The notes under the pieces are model-generated. The model was given only the letters and a program-made list of their open reading frames with translations. It made no database searches and had not been told where the DNA came from. From the NCBI RefSeq assembly GCF_001039355.2, contig NW_019775750.1, positions 68,417 to 130,416 on the forward strand: DNA of 62,000 nucleotides. Direction: 5' to 3'. Origin of the DNA: Lingula anatina. Lineage: Eukaryota > Brachiopoda > Lingulata > Lingulida > Lingulidae. The position numbers and the translations under genes were made by a program. Positions 11,701 through 23,300 of this stretch are shown piece after piece (the first letter of the stretch is position 1; every line of letters begins with the position of its first letter).

Positions 11701-14700
11701 TTGCATATGATAACTGTGAGTAGAATATCATCCATTTCCGTTTTATATGATTACTGCGAGTGGAATATCACAAATCTCTGTTTTATATGATAACTGTGAG
11801 TAGAATATCACCCATCTCTGTTTTATATGATTACTATGAGTGGAATATCACCCATCTCTGTTTTATATGATTACTGTGAGTGGAATATCACCCATCTCTG
11901 TTTCATATGATAACTGTGAGTATAATATTACCCTTGTTTGTATAACAACATTACGCAATCCATGTGCATGTTTTCTGTAGAGCAATGTGAAGCTAGCGAT
12001 GTATCCATAAATTATGCACGGAGCACAGCTGATGTTATCATTTGATTGACTGTCAGTCAATCTGAGCTCGATTTTAAAAAATTATATTTTAATTATTGTC
12101 CAAAAAGCTTCAGTGAAATGTGTTAAATTTGTCTTAAAGTTTACAAATAACCATGATATTCCTGGATAGATAAATCAGAATGTACATTCTATATGGCTGT
12201 TCAAATGAAAGTGATTAAAGCCTTGATGGAACATTACTTGAGGTAATCAACATTTAATTGATCCTTAATTTGAAATGTTAAAATTGCTCAAAATTTGCCT
12301 ATTTTAACTACTGCTGTGTCATGCAATGACAATGTTAAAATATCAAGTTGTGAGTCATCCTTTTATAGGCTGAAGCTGACCTTGTACAATTTTTTCAAAA
12401 TGACACTGCGACATTTATGAACTGCAATTATTATTTGGCTTCAGTAGCCTGAAGGAAATTGTTTCAGAATAGAAATCCGTTATTGTCATTGTTGTTGTTA
12501 AGCTGTTATATTTACTCATTTTTTGGTACATGATTGTTAAGTGGGTTGAGGAAATAAGTAATTTAAAAACAATTTCATAATGAAAACCAATGTCTATTTT
12601 ATTATTATTTTATTTATTTATTTATTTATTTTTTAATTTTTTTTTTTTTTTTTGCATTTCAAGGTCTAGATGGCTGTGTTGATAAAACATCAAAGTCTTA
12701 AATACAATATGATGTGAGGTGGGGACTTATAAAGGTTGGGACATTTTCTTGGATATTTAAAAGAATTAAAGATGCACAATGTCCATTAGATATTTGAAAA
12801 TGTCATTGTATTTAGGTGCTTTCAATGGCCGTGACAGGACGGGTCTGGCTGTGGATCCCATCACTCCTAACATGGTTGTCTGCTGCTGTGTCAATGGAAA
12901 GGTAAGAGAGGGAATACTGTAGTTCTTTGTGCCATCAGTCTGTTATTCCAATGGGTTTCATTTATTCGGATAAAATTTTCTACATTTGTTCAGATGACAT
13001 GCTTTGGTATAAAAAAATGAATGATTACATTTTAAATAGTTCTACAAATTGTTATTGTTTGACTCAAGAATTTGATTTGGTAAATTTGCTCAGCCCTTTT
13101 TTTAAATAAAATAAATACAAGAGTGAACCCAGGCAAGTATGTTAATATTTCCTCAAATGTAGCATCTCCCCTCAAGCAAGCGGAAATTAGAAATAGACCA
13201 TTTTTTTCTCAGTTTTCTCAATACTTCAATGGTAAGTCTTCACCAATACTAAAACTGAATCTTTGGGGATTAGAGATGTTGCTGAGAAAAAAAATTGTCT
13301 CAGACTGTGCGCTAAGTGGTTGGCAGCTATACAGACATTCACTTGTGATCTGTTAACACAGGTTATAGTGTGTCGCACAGTAAGTCTGATTACAGACGGC
13401 CCTATTGACAAATGAAAATTGATTGCATTACACCCTGCATAGAGGTAAACAGCTCCACATCTGTGAACATGCTGCTGCACTGAGGTGAATGGTATGGGAA
13501 TTGAGCTCCCTGACACTTTGTGGCTGCTTTGAATTACTTATAAATGGCAGGTAACCTAGAAACTATTGGAAAACGTTTTTCTAAGAACTGACGTGATCAA
13601 TACTGCTTCATCAAAATAGAGACCAATTTGCCCAATGTGTTAAACTTCATGAAATGGGAGGCTCATAATTACAGTTAGATGAAGTTAAGGTTTCATCAGC
13701 TGTCATTTTGCATTTTCATATCTCTACAAATATGTAATCATTATTTGGCCTGCCCTTTGATGACTTCACGTGTGAAATTAACACATTTTAAGCTAGTTTT
13801 TGTTAAAGAAAAAGTGTGGCTTGATGGTCCAGAATTGTTATTTGCATTATTTGAAGTGCAGCATTACTGCATTTATTGAAGTAATACAAGTGTGAAATCA
13901 TATGACAAATAGAAATATACCTTTTAATAGACAGGGCAAATTGTCTTATTCTCAGTTCAGTATATAGAGAAATATGATCCCCCAAAGACCATCAACATGG
14001 CAAATGTGACGAGATAGTAAAAAGTAGACTTTGTTTCAATTATGATTTTGAGATGACTGCTTGTTCCTTAACCCTCAAAATCAATTATCTTATTGAAAGT
14101 AATATTATTGGTTCAGAGATTTTTGGGATTTACATCACCTGTGAATTCATGTTATTACCAAATATATCAAATAATGACAACAAGGCTAAATAAAATGCCC
14201 ATTTTTTGCACCTTTTGCTAACTTTAGCACCTTCTATCAATGTCAAGGCCCGTTGGTTTTATAGCACGGCCACCCTGTAATAAATGGTCATGTATTTGTC
14301 TATCATTACGCAATATCAAACCGATTATAGACTGCCGATGAAATAAAAGTTACTTTATAAGCCTCTTTTCAGGATCAGCGTCTAGTCTACTAAAAGTCTT
14401 GGAGTGGTCTTGTAGTGATGTTGCAGTGGTTTCAGTGGGCGTAGTGCATGCAATATGCTGGATTACGTATGTTCATGCTGAATTTTCTTTGCCATTGCAG
14501 GGTCTTAGTCTCTTTGATCTCAGAATGCCATTACCTTTGGACTTATTGTATGATGTGAGTATTATGAAAATAATTAACAATTTTTTCTTTGAAATCTGTT
14601 TTTATATGCTATATTCCAGTGACAGTTTCAAATAGACATAATAAAGATATTTACACAACAGTACTAACTGAAGGAAACTAGTATTAGGATCATTTTTTTA

Positions 14701-17700
14701 TTGAAAAAGTTGATTGCATTATTTTATTTATTGATACAAGATGGTGCTCATTACTATTGTATTTATATTGCATATCAGTCATATTAAGTTATCCACTAGA
14801 ATGTTATATACATGCAGATAAGGGTGTAAACAAATATTAGTTTATATTTTTAAATAAATGAAACTTAAGGGGCCATTCACAATGAGTTAGCTAATGTGAA
14901 AACTCCCTGAATTCAGGAAGAAACTAATAGTAATATCAGCATGATCAGAATATCCTGTTGAAAGGAATTGAATTTGGTGTTTTATTCATCAATTTTTGTA
15001 ACAATCACCCCACAAGTGCCAAACTGTATTTTATTTTTATGTCAGGTTCACTGAAGGGCTTTGTAAGATAAAACGACAGGTTATAATAGTTTTTTTTTTT
15101 TTAAATCAGAATTATAAGTTATTTTTCATTTGAGAAATATGCCCTGGCCCCCACACCATATTTTCCGACTTTTTCACCACATGGCAGTCTTATCCCTGTT
15201 TAAATCCTGTTTTCCTTCTAGTTAGATATTGATTTTGCTCTTTTATTCAGTGGACAAACAGATGATTTGATTTGATTCCGGTTTCATGTAAGAAATACAC
15301 CGATGAAAAACACTGAGGATATTGTTTTACATTTTATTGACATCTCTGGTCTTTTTATTGATGTTTTTGGGTTCTGACATTTAAAGACTGGTCTTGGTTT
15401 GAGTGCGTGAATTTAATAGGTAAATAGATAGTGTTGTAGGTGTAGATTTGAATGAGATTAAGTGATATCTATTGAACATTTATGATCAGTGAAATCCTAT
15501 TTTTGGTGATTACAAGTTAACTTCTGCCTTTGAAGTGAACTTGTTTTGGAATTCTTGAATGGCTTTTAAGGTATCAGTTGATTTTGGTTGGATTTGCATA
15601 AAAACATTCTTTTCTCGAAGCATACAATGTTGATAGCCAAACTTAGTTTCAATTATCTCACTGCCACCATAAGTTTTGAAGAATTACCACATTTGAATAT
15701 GTGGCATTGGTAGATTACTCTTACTTTAAGACCCTATGTATGCCAGTTTCTTTATTTTTGATGTCCAAATTGAGAGATATATTTATGCTTATCAGACTGA
15801 ATTGCAAACAGACATAGCAGCTGCCAATCCATTAATTTAAACTATGATCAGTTCACACAATATGCAAGCCTCTTTTTTTTCTTCGTGTATGTATTGAGAA
15901 CTTTGACTGACAGAAAAAAAATGTAGTTTGGTTGCACTGATACCTTGAATGCTTTGTAATTATAATATTCACTCTGTGTAGGTTCATCATGGGATAATCA
16001 GAGATATAGCATTCTTACATGGCAGCTGGCCCTGGGGGAGGGGAGAGAGGACACTCATGACAGTGGCTGCAGATGGAGTGTGTAAAGTAAGTGAAAGTAA
16101 AGAATAAATGGTTGGGTGTCAAATTATCAGGTCATTATTCAGTAAATATTACTTCATACAATGGTGGTTTTGATTTGAGATGCTAATTGTTACTACTAAG
16201 TAGCAAACCCCCCAAAGATGCAAACGTAAATTTTAATTCCATCCTAACTGATAATACATATGCATGTATACAAACAACCAGGCCTGTCTACTCCCATGTA
16301 AGATAACAGACTTCTAATCTCAGCAATAAGGAAATTAAACAATTTTCAAAAAAAAAAGAAATTATCCTGCCCCCTTCCCAAGAAAACTACCTATCTTTCG
16401 GAAGACCCAGAGACCTAATTTAGTCCATTACTTTTTCTGACGTCCCTTAGCAAAACCCCAAACCCCCAAAAAAGTTTGTAGCAACAAGTTTGCAGGAGTT
16501 TGCAAGAAAAAAATTACTGCTGGTAATTTGCAGTCATATTACAGCAAATATTGCAGCGAATTTGCTGCAAATTTACAGTAGGCCTGATATTTGCAGGAGT
16601 TTGCAAAAAAATTATTGCTGGTGTTTTTCAGTCATATTGCAGCAAATTTGCAGGAAGGAATTGCAGTTTACAGCAAATTTGCTGCAAATTTGCAGTAGGT
16701 CTGGTATTTTGCTGAGGAATGTTTTCTTTATCAGGTCGTGACTTTGATGTCCATGCAGTTTGTACAACCCTGTACAGTTATTATATTTTTGACCAGTTAT
16801 TATATTTTTACATTGGATTTCTGTGCATCTGATACTCTCTCTCTTCCCAAGGTGGTGACCCTAGATGGCCGTACTCTCCATGCCGTCCACACAAACCAGT
16901 CCCTGAACACAGTGGCCCCCACACCAGAGACATATGGCTCAGCTGTTGATGATGGTTTCACTAGTAAGTTCCGTCTGTTAAAAGTCTGTTCATATTGCTT
17001 CGTAATCAGAACCCCTTGTTTGCTACATTTACTTCATGCTCTTCAGGACAAGATGAAACAAAGATTTCCTTCCTTTTGGTGTTGATTATATTACGTCTTC
17101 ATGCCTTTTTCATGTTATATTGAATTAAATCAGGTTTGGTGATTGTCCACAGTGTATAAATTAAATATATTACCAGGTTTGGTGATGCTTGGAGGAGAGA
17201 ACATCAGTGCTTACATTCCAGAATGTGGTGTGCAGGAAAAACTCAAGGACAATAAACTGGACGCTCCCATATGGAAACTCAGGTATAAGATTGTCTCTAC
17301 TTTAATCATTTTTTGTGTGAGAATGCCAACCACAGTGGCCTTTTAGGATTTTTTTTTTTTTTTTGCTGTATATGATATAACTACATGATGGTATAAGAAG
17401 TGTTTGAAGTCTACAAGTCTATAGCAACCTTTCTAGAATAACAACATGGTCAAGACTAGGGACAAGGCTCACTCTTTGAACAAAAAAAGATAGAGATATT
17501 TGAAGCCTTAAATACCACCAGAAATAAAACTCTGACTTAAATATAGCTCTTACAGGCATGAAAAAATTCTGCTGTTTGAATGATTTTCCCTGCAGTGCAG
17601 CCTAGCAGGTCTTTATGTCATAAAGTTAAGCTTTTTAATATCTAAAACCCAATCTTATCCTCTTATATTTTGTCTTCCAACAGAGTCACAAATTTACATA

Positions 17701-18372
17701 CGATCAAGAAACATGTTGCTTCCTCAGAATACAAAATATGGAAAATCAATTCCATCTTTTTCTGAGACAGCCTCAAACGTTTTAATCACCCTTCATATAT
17801 TATTTTAGAATTGTTGATAATACTTAATTGGATGTATTTATTATTGATATCAGGTATACGTCTAATGGTAGTCAGCTGTTCTCAGCGTGTGATGAGGGGG
17901 TGGTAAGGAGGTATAGGAGGTGGCCGGACCATCACCAGTACCTGGGAGAGGTGTTCAGACATAAGAATGACATCGAAGATATGGACATATCGCCCTATGA
18001 TGAATGTATCCTTTTGAAGAATGTGATTTTGATTTGAATGGCATTTTATGCTTTCATCAATTAATATTTAAATTTGTAAAATAACAAACCAGCAATAAGG
18101 ATTTAAGTATTATGAAGACAGCTATGCAATATTTTTAAGGATTATATAATTATAATAAAGGTATCACTTTTATGCTGATGTTGTGAAGGCCTGGACCCAA
18201 TTTATTATACAGTAAGAGGAGAAGGGTTCAGAATAGTTTTCAGTCTGTTCATTTGAAAAAAGACACTTAACTTGGTTCAGATCTTGTGACCTCATCGAAG
18301 GACCGCTCAGTTGGAGTGTATAAACTTGGACCACCCAATCATGGAGTATCCGAATACTGGGAGCTCACATGA
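8797..18372 (+). CDS. WD40-repeat protein, 336 aa, 11 exons
   Basis: Coding exons: 8797-8871, 10407-10493, 10988-11050, 11637-11715, 12816-12901, 14501-14554, 15982-16086, 16852-16963, 17177-17282, 17854-18005, 18281-18372. Lengths sum to 1011 bp and all phases agree, giving 336 residues. The protein begins MQQGGTVRFLNHHQGSVRGV and shows WD40-type blades: GSVRGVAFHPKDRYLFCSGA (about 15-34), INAVRFSSDGHRLICTS (about 64-80), DAPIWKLRYTSNGSQLFSAC and DIEDMDISPYDEYLVTSSKD near the end. The length fits a single propeller. WD40 propellers are protein-interaction scaffolds; I cannot name the orthologue, so the cellular role stays open. Intron 10 looks U12-type and the exon 4 donor lies in a tandem array. 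The gene converges on the RCC1 gene. Confidence 0.85.
9244..9400. repeat. (TTTA)n tail with possible dispersed repeat
   Basis: A short TTTATTTATTTATT run at about 9251-9267 is followed by unusually GC-rich sequence (CATCACCCGGCCTCATGGGC) inside an AT-rich intron of the WD40 gene. It may be the end of a dispersed element; no termini are visible. Confidence 0.3.
11201..11400. repeat. 39-bp minisatellite in WD40 gene intron 3
   Basis: About five copies of a 39-bp unit with the core TTGGCATTATTACCAGTCTG followed by TAGTCATCTGGTG. Because 39 is divisible by three, open frames run through it on both strands, but it lies between exons 3 and 4 and shows no splice sites of its own. Variation among copies increases toward the 3' end. 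Confidence 0.85.
11705..11944 (+). repeat. 40-bp tandem array spanning the exon 4 donor
   Basis: Six copies start at 11705, 11745, 11785, 11825, 11865 and 11905, exactly 40 bp apart. The first copy contains the last bases of exon 4 (ATATGATAACT) and its donor GTGAGT at 11716. Later copies keep ATATGAT(A/T)ACT followed by GTGAGT or the variants GCGAGT and ATGAGT. Reading on past the true donor gives TGT GAG TAG, an immediate stop. Confidence 0.9.
16485..16725. repeat. 101-bp tandem pair rich in TTTGCAG/CTGCAAA dyads
   Basis: Two diverged copies of a roughly 101-bp unit begin with TTTGCAGGAGTTTGCAA at 16489 and 16590. Each contains nested self-complementary pieces such as GCAAATTTGCTGCAAATTTGC. 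Located in intron 7 of the WD40 gene, just upstream of exon 8. The reading frame across it is a repeat artefact. Confidence 0.7.
18006..18280 (+). other. Probable U12-type intron 10 of the WD40 gene
   Basis: The donor reads GTATCCTTTT, matching the minor-spliceosome consensus RTATCCTTT at every position. The acceptor is preceded by CACTTAACTTGGTTCAG, whose CTTAAC resembles the U12 branch site TTCCTTAAC at the short distance typical of that class (about 12 nt). Splicing here joins T to AT, giving tyrosine in DEYLVTSS and keeping the WD40 frame open. All other introns I placed have U2-like donors. Confidence 0.75.
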
Positions 18373-20391
18373 GGGATGGGCAGCATTTCATTGAAGACCC
18401 TGTGGTATATGACCTTTGACCATTGTGGGATTGCCATGGAGCAAGTGCTGTCTTCCTCTTACAGTGATTACACGACATTTTGTGGCCAGTATGTGGATAC
18501 AGGAGAAGATTCCTTATGAACCATGTTACTTTAATTCATCTGATCCCTTTAATTCATCTGCGTCATCCTTTAATATAACATAAGCATGATGTGTGTGTGG
18601 GGGGGGGGAGGTAATGATACAAAAGTTTTGGGAGAAAAGTATCCATTTCCAAATGAATTTACGAAGTGGTTAGCATAATGATTAAGAGCCTAGAGAGAGA
18701 GCAGCAGAAGTGGGACCAACATACCGGGAAGTGATTTTTTCGGCGGAAAAAAAGAAGAAAAAATGATTTGCATTTATCTGGAATGGCCTGTCAAAACCTG
18801 AAATGTTAACACTCAAGTCTTATGATCTGATTGTGCCTCATAAACGTTTTGAGAACTTTCCATGAAGTTCAGGAAGAAGATTGCAGAGTTGTTAGACAAT
18901 TACCATCTCCATGGCTTCTATAAATCTGGGACATCTGGGATGCAGCATCCACTGTTGAAAGGATTGATATCTTAAAATGGAGCCCATTCATACTTCAGTT
19001 AAATGCTGCTATATATTGAACTGATACCCTTAGGTTTACTCAGAAGTTAACACAGCTTATTAAAGCTATATTTTGTAGTATTCATTTGTTTATTTATTTA
19101 TTTTATCTTTGTGAGGAGGGTATAAAGACATTCCACTTGACTGAATCAATATGAATATATTTATATATTTTTACAATGCAGTATATTTGCTTCAAAATTT
19201 TTACAAATCTTGCGAAGTTGAGGCAAACAGTTTAAAGCAATGTCGTAGTTAAACAAAATTATTTCATTTTCACATGTAAAATTTGGCATTGGGCTGATAG
19301 TTTTAGCAGAGAATGGATTTTTTATCTTAATTCAATAGAAAAACTTCAGTTTTGATTAATAACTTGAAGTTTGTTTAATTATAAGAATATTATTTTGCTA
19401 AGAATAGCTGGAACCTGATAGTAATCATTTCTGTTTACAGCAATATTGTGTGCAATAAAATCTTTTGTTCAGCTCCAGTAAGTCAAAAAATTGAAATCTT
19501 CCAGATGCAATGTTTCAAGTATATACATGAAAAAAAAATACAGGTAATTAGTGAACAAAGTCTAGTGCTGAGGTTTTACAGAATCAGCATGGATTATTTT
19601 TGGAAATTGTTACAAGTTCAGCAGTGATTATCTTCCATTTGTGTGTGTATATTTTTCTTTGACATAAAGCAGTTACCCAAACTTACATCAGTAACATACC
19701 AACTTATTCCTTTCATGTAGCTACCATTTTTTAAAAAAATAAAACAAAATTCATCCCATGTTTGTCCAGTTTTTACTTATTATTACTTATCATTTGAAAA
19801 ATTGATGTGTTTTACACACCTTATATTGCACCAGATTCACAAATTATGGCTAATTTGAATGATTTACTATTTGATTTTTTGTTAGAACATTTTAGTTATT
19901 TTCAAAATAAAAACTTAAGCCCCATCTGAAGGTACCATATTATGCAAATCTGGCACCTTATGCTAAATTGATGTATCTTCAATATTACCCCAAAATCCTA
20001 ATACTGTGATTTAATGTTTGCCAAATGCCATACTTAATTTACTTTGACTCAAACATGTATCCAGCTCAGGTTTTTAATATGGGGGAAGTAACAATCTGTC
20101 ATCAGTTTGAAGAAAATCTGTTTAAAAGAAGTACGTACCAGTCCCCTGTAATCCTGAAAGACCCTAACTGTAGTGTAGCCCATTTTAATTTGTTCACTTG
20201 GGGCCCTTGGACATGTGAATTCACAATTCCTTCATAGATGATTTTCAAATTACACCATAAAGGTTTTTAACTTTGAAACTAGCAAGGTTCTGACAGCTTA
20301 TGCTTATTAGGCTTTTCGTGTGAAATTTTTTTCTCAGCTGGGTTAAATAGATCTAAATCATCTTTGAACATCCTACAGTCTGTAATGTAGG
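18373..20391. other. 3' UTR of WD40 gene and convergent intergenic DNA
   Basis: No coding exon is visible. An AATAAA hexamer at 19454-19459 is the best candidate polyadenylation signal for the upstream + strand gene, giving a 3' UTR of about 1.1 kb. The right part should contain the 3' UTR of the convergent minus-strand RCC1 gene, but I do not see a clear AATAAA on that strand close to its stop. A short TTTATTTATTTATTTTA run lies near 19090. Confidence 0.5.
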
Positions 20392-23300
20392 TCATGCCAC
20401 TGGTATATCTTGTACAGTAGCAAACACACACTTAGGACATGCCATAGGAATATAGCCTTTCTTCTTGTAATACTGTGATAGCAACATTGCACTATTATTG
20501 AGTGGCAGACGACCTTTAGTGAGGTCATTGGACAACTGGGTCAGGGTCGTATCTAAAAACATCTTTTCAGTGAAGTTGTGTCCACACGTGAAAAGCACTG
20601 CCCTGACTGGCTGAGGGGAGCTAGAAACCTCTTCGTTGGTTTGTAGAAAAGATGGCCTTGCTGCAGTGAGATATTCTATCTCATTAGTGGACATTGTTAT
20701 ATGGCTCCTCTTTTCCACATCTTTGCTGAGGTTCTGAAGGATCTCCTGCCAGAGTTTGTCTATTGGTATAAGATTTTGTTCTGGCTCCACCTTCAGTCCA
20801 GCTGTCTCACCTGACAAGATCTGACAGTATTCTTCACAACCTTGACCTACAAACAAAAAATAGAAAAAAAATTAGAAAAAATTATAAGATTACAGTGCTG
20901 CTTCTTACCTGTACATAAAATGTTTATCATTTGTTACCCGGGATATCACACACACAGATAGAAGAGTGCATAGAAAGACCTCCTAGTTATATATTAAAAC
21001 TATACAAAGAGCTGTATACTACATCTATATACTAGTTTATACAATCTAAAATACAACAGTATAACATTTAGCAAAATGTTTTTAGTTCATTCTTGGATAA
21101 AAGAGAACACTTTTCAGAGGTTTTCAACCTTGGAGGTCTTTCCACAGAGTGACACACTGGATGGACATTGGAATGAGACTAAATATCAAAAGCTTATAAT
21201 TTATTTGTAAACAATAAGTACCTTTTTCTATTCGGTTCACTACATTTGCTGTCAGACCGAGAAGAAACTTGGTAGAGAATTGTTTTTTGATCTCTTCTGG
21301 AATATTGCCAAGTTTAGGATCAGTCGATACTTCATCCTCATTCAACTCACTGTTTTCTCTGAAATTTAAAATCATTAGCTGTAATTGTTTTGGCTTAGTC
21401 TTTTTACCACACCATTGACTGGCACATACAGACCCGTGTCAACTGGCATTAAATATAAAACACTACTGTCAAATTTTTCACTGAAACAAAAATGCTACAC
21501 TAAGAGCGGATTCTCAACGAATTGAGCCAGGCTTTACAAAGCCGGTGACCTAAAAATGGCGGACGTACATGAAAGAAAAACCGCCTTATCTTTTAATAGT
21601 CTCTCTGCCTCCCCACACGTCGTCCCTGCGGGGTATAGTAATTAAATCTCGGCTCCAACCTCCAACTACATCTACTGGGGCTGGGTAGTTCTGTGAATAT
21701 CTCTGGTGATATTATCTCTGTAGACAATCGATTCGTTGCTGCTCTACGGGCCAATTCATTCCTTTTCCGTCTCTGTTTTGACAGATAATAAAACAGAAGA
21801 GCTTTTTTTCTTCGAACGCCTTCAGCCGCCATGCTTTCTTCACCACGAGTTTAACTGATGAGCATGCGCACTTAATATTTCTCAGGTAGCTTCCGCATGG
21901 CGAACGGAGCCGAGATTTAATTACTGTATCCCGCAGGGACGACGTGTGGGGAGGCGGAGAGACTATTAAAAGATTAGGCGGTTTTCTTTCATGTACGTCC
22001 GCCATTTTTAGGTCACCTGGCTCAATTCGTTGAGAATCCGCTCTAAGTACCTGAAAGGTAAAACTTGGACAAATCAAGATTTATTTCAAAGTATATTTTA
22101 AAATGATGATTCTAAGAAATATTTAATAATTCATTTTGAAACAATCTTCCCATTCAAGGACCTTTCATATTCAATTTGCTACTAAAAGGAAAATACTTGA
22201 CACAGTGTTCATTTTCTCATTCAGACTGGAAATAGTTGAACCCACAGTGTGCACCAAGTAGAAGTTGAATATCTGTGCTCAAAATCAGGTTAACTAGTGA
22301 TGTCAGTTACATTTTTTCTGATCCAAGTTAACCCAGTTGTGAACATGACGTCCAGTTGCCTTGGTTACCTGATGGCCATTAAGCTGAGAGGGTATGCAAT
22401 TTGGTCCATGTGTGAATTCAGCAAGGACTCCAAGTCTGAGACTGGCAACTTCTGGCGGTCCCAAAAATCAAACACCTAAAAGGGATGAGTTAAAATTTTG
22501 TAAAAGTTTGTAAACGCGATATTCTAAAGATAGACCAACGACTTTCTTTTTCAAAACAAACATTGTGATACAAAAAGCATGTTATAATTTCAGAGAAACA
22601 TTTTCATTACTTCTAAGGCAATTCAAATGTCAGCTGTAACAATAAATTTAATTGTCAATATTTACCTGTCATAAAATCAGTTTAATTTTAAGTTTTTGCT
22701 TACGTGTCCTAATGTCTGCCTTATGGTCTCCTTAGCTGGCTCCCTCTGGTAGTGGTTCTGATGAAGACCACTGCACATAAATAATGTTAATATTCTAAAT
22801 ACGTTTAAACAATATCTTACACTGATAGTTACAGACTAGAGCCTGGGATTTGAAACAAATATTTGAACATTTATCATTAGACCATACATATAATCAGCCC
22901 CAAGTCTAGGAACTGCCTAAGGTCCCATCAAAACAGAATTTAATACCATGAACAGAATTCTGATTCAAAGGAAAAATCTGTAGAAACCAAATTGTCAATG
23001 AATTTTATTTTGTTAGCATGATTCATCTATTTAACTAACGAACTTACATAAAATGCAAAACTTTTAATCCAAAATTATATACTGTCGACATTTAAAACTT
23101 TGTTTGTGTAAGCCTACCTAGATAGGCTGACATGCTTCAGGTAAAAATTGATAATCCTTGCTGCAGTTTGACACATATTCTCCACCTGTCCTGCACACTG
23201 GGACAGCCATCTTAGACGGTAGTACAGCGCCTGGATTAGAGGGAAAATCTTGATCAATAGAGGGTACTGGGGAAGACAGGATTGTGCCGTGATGTGATGT

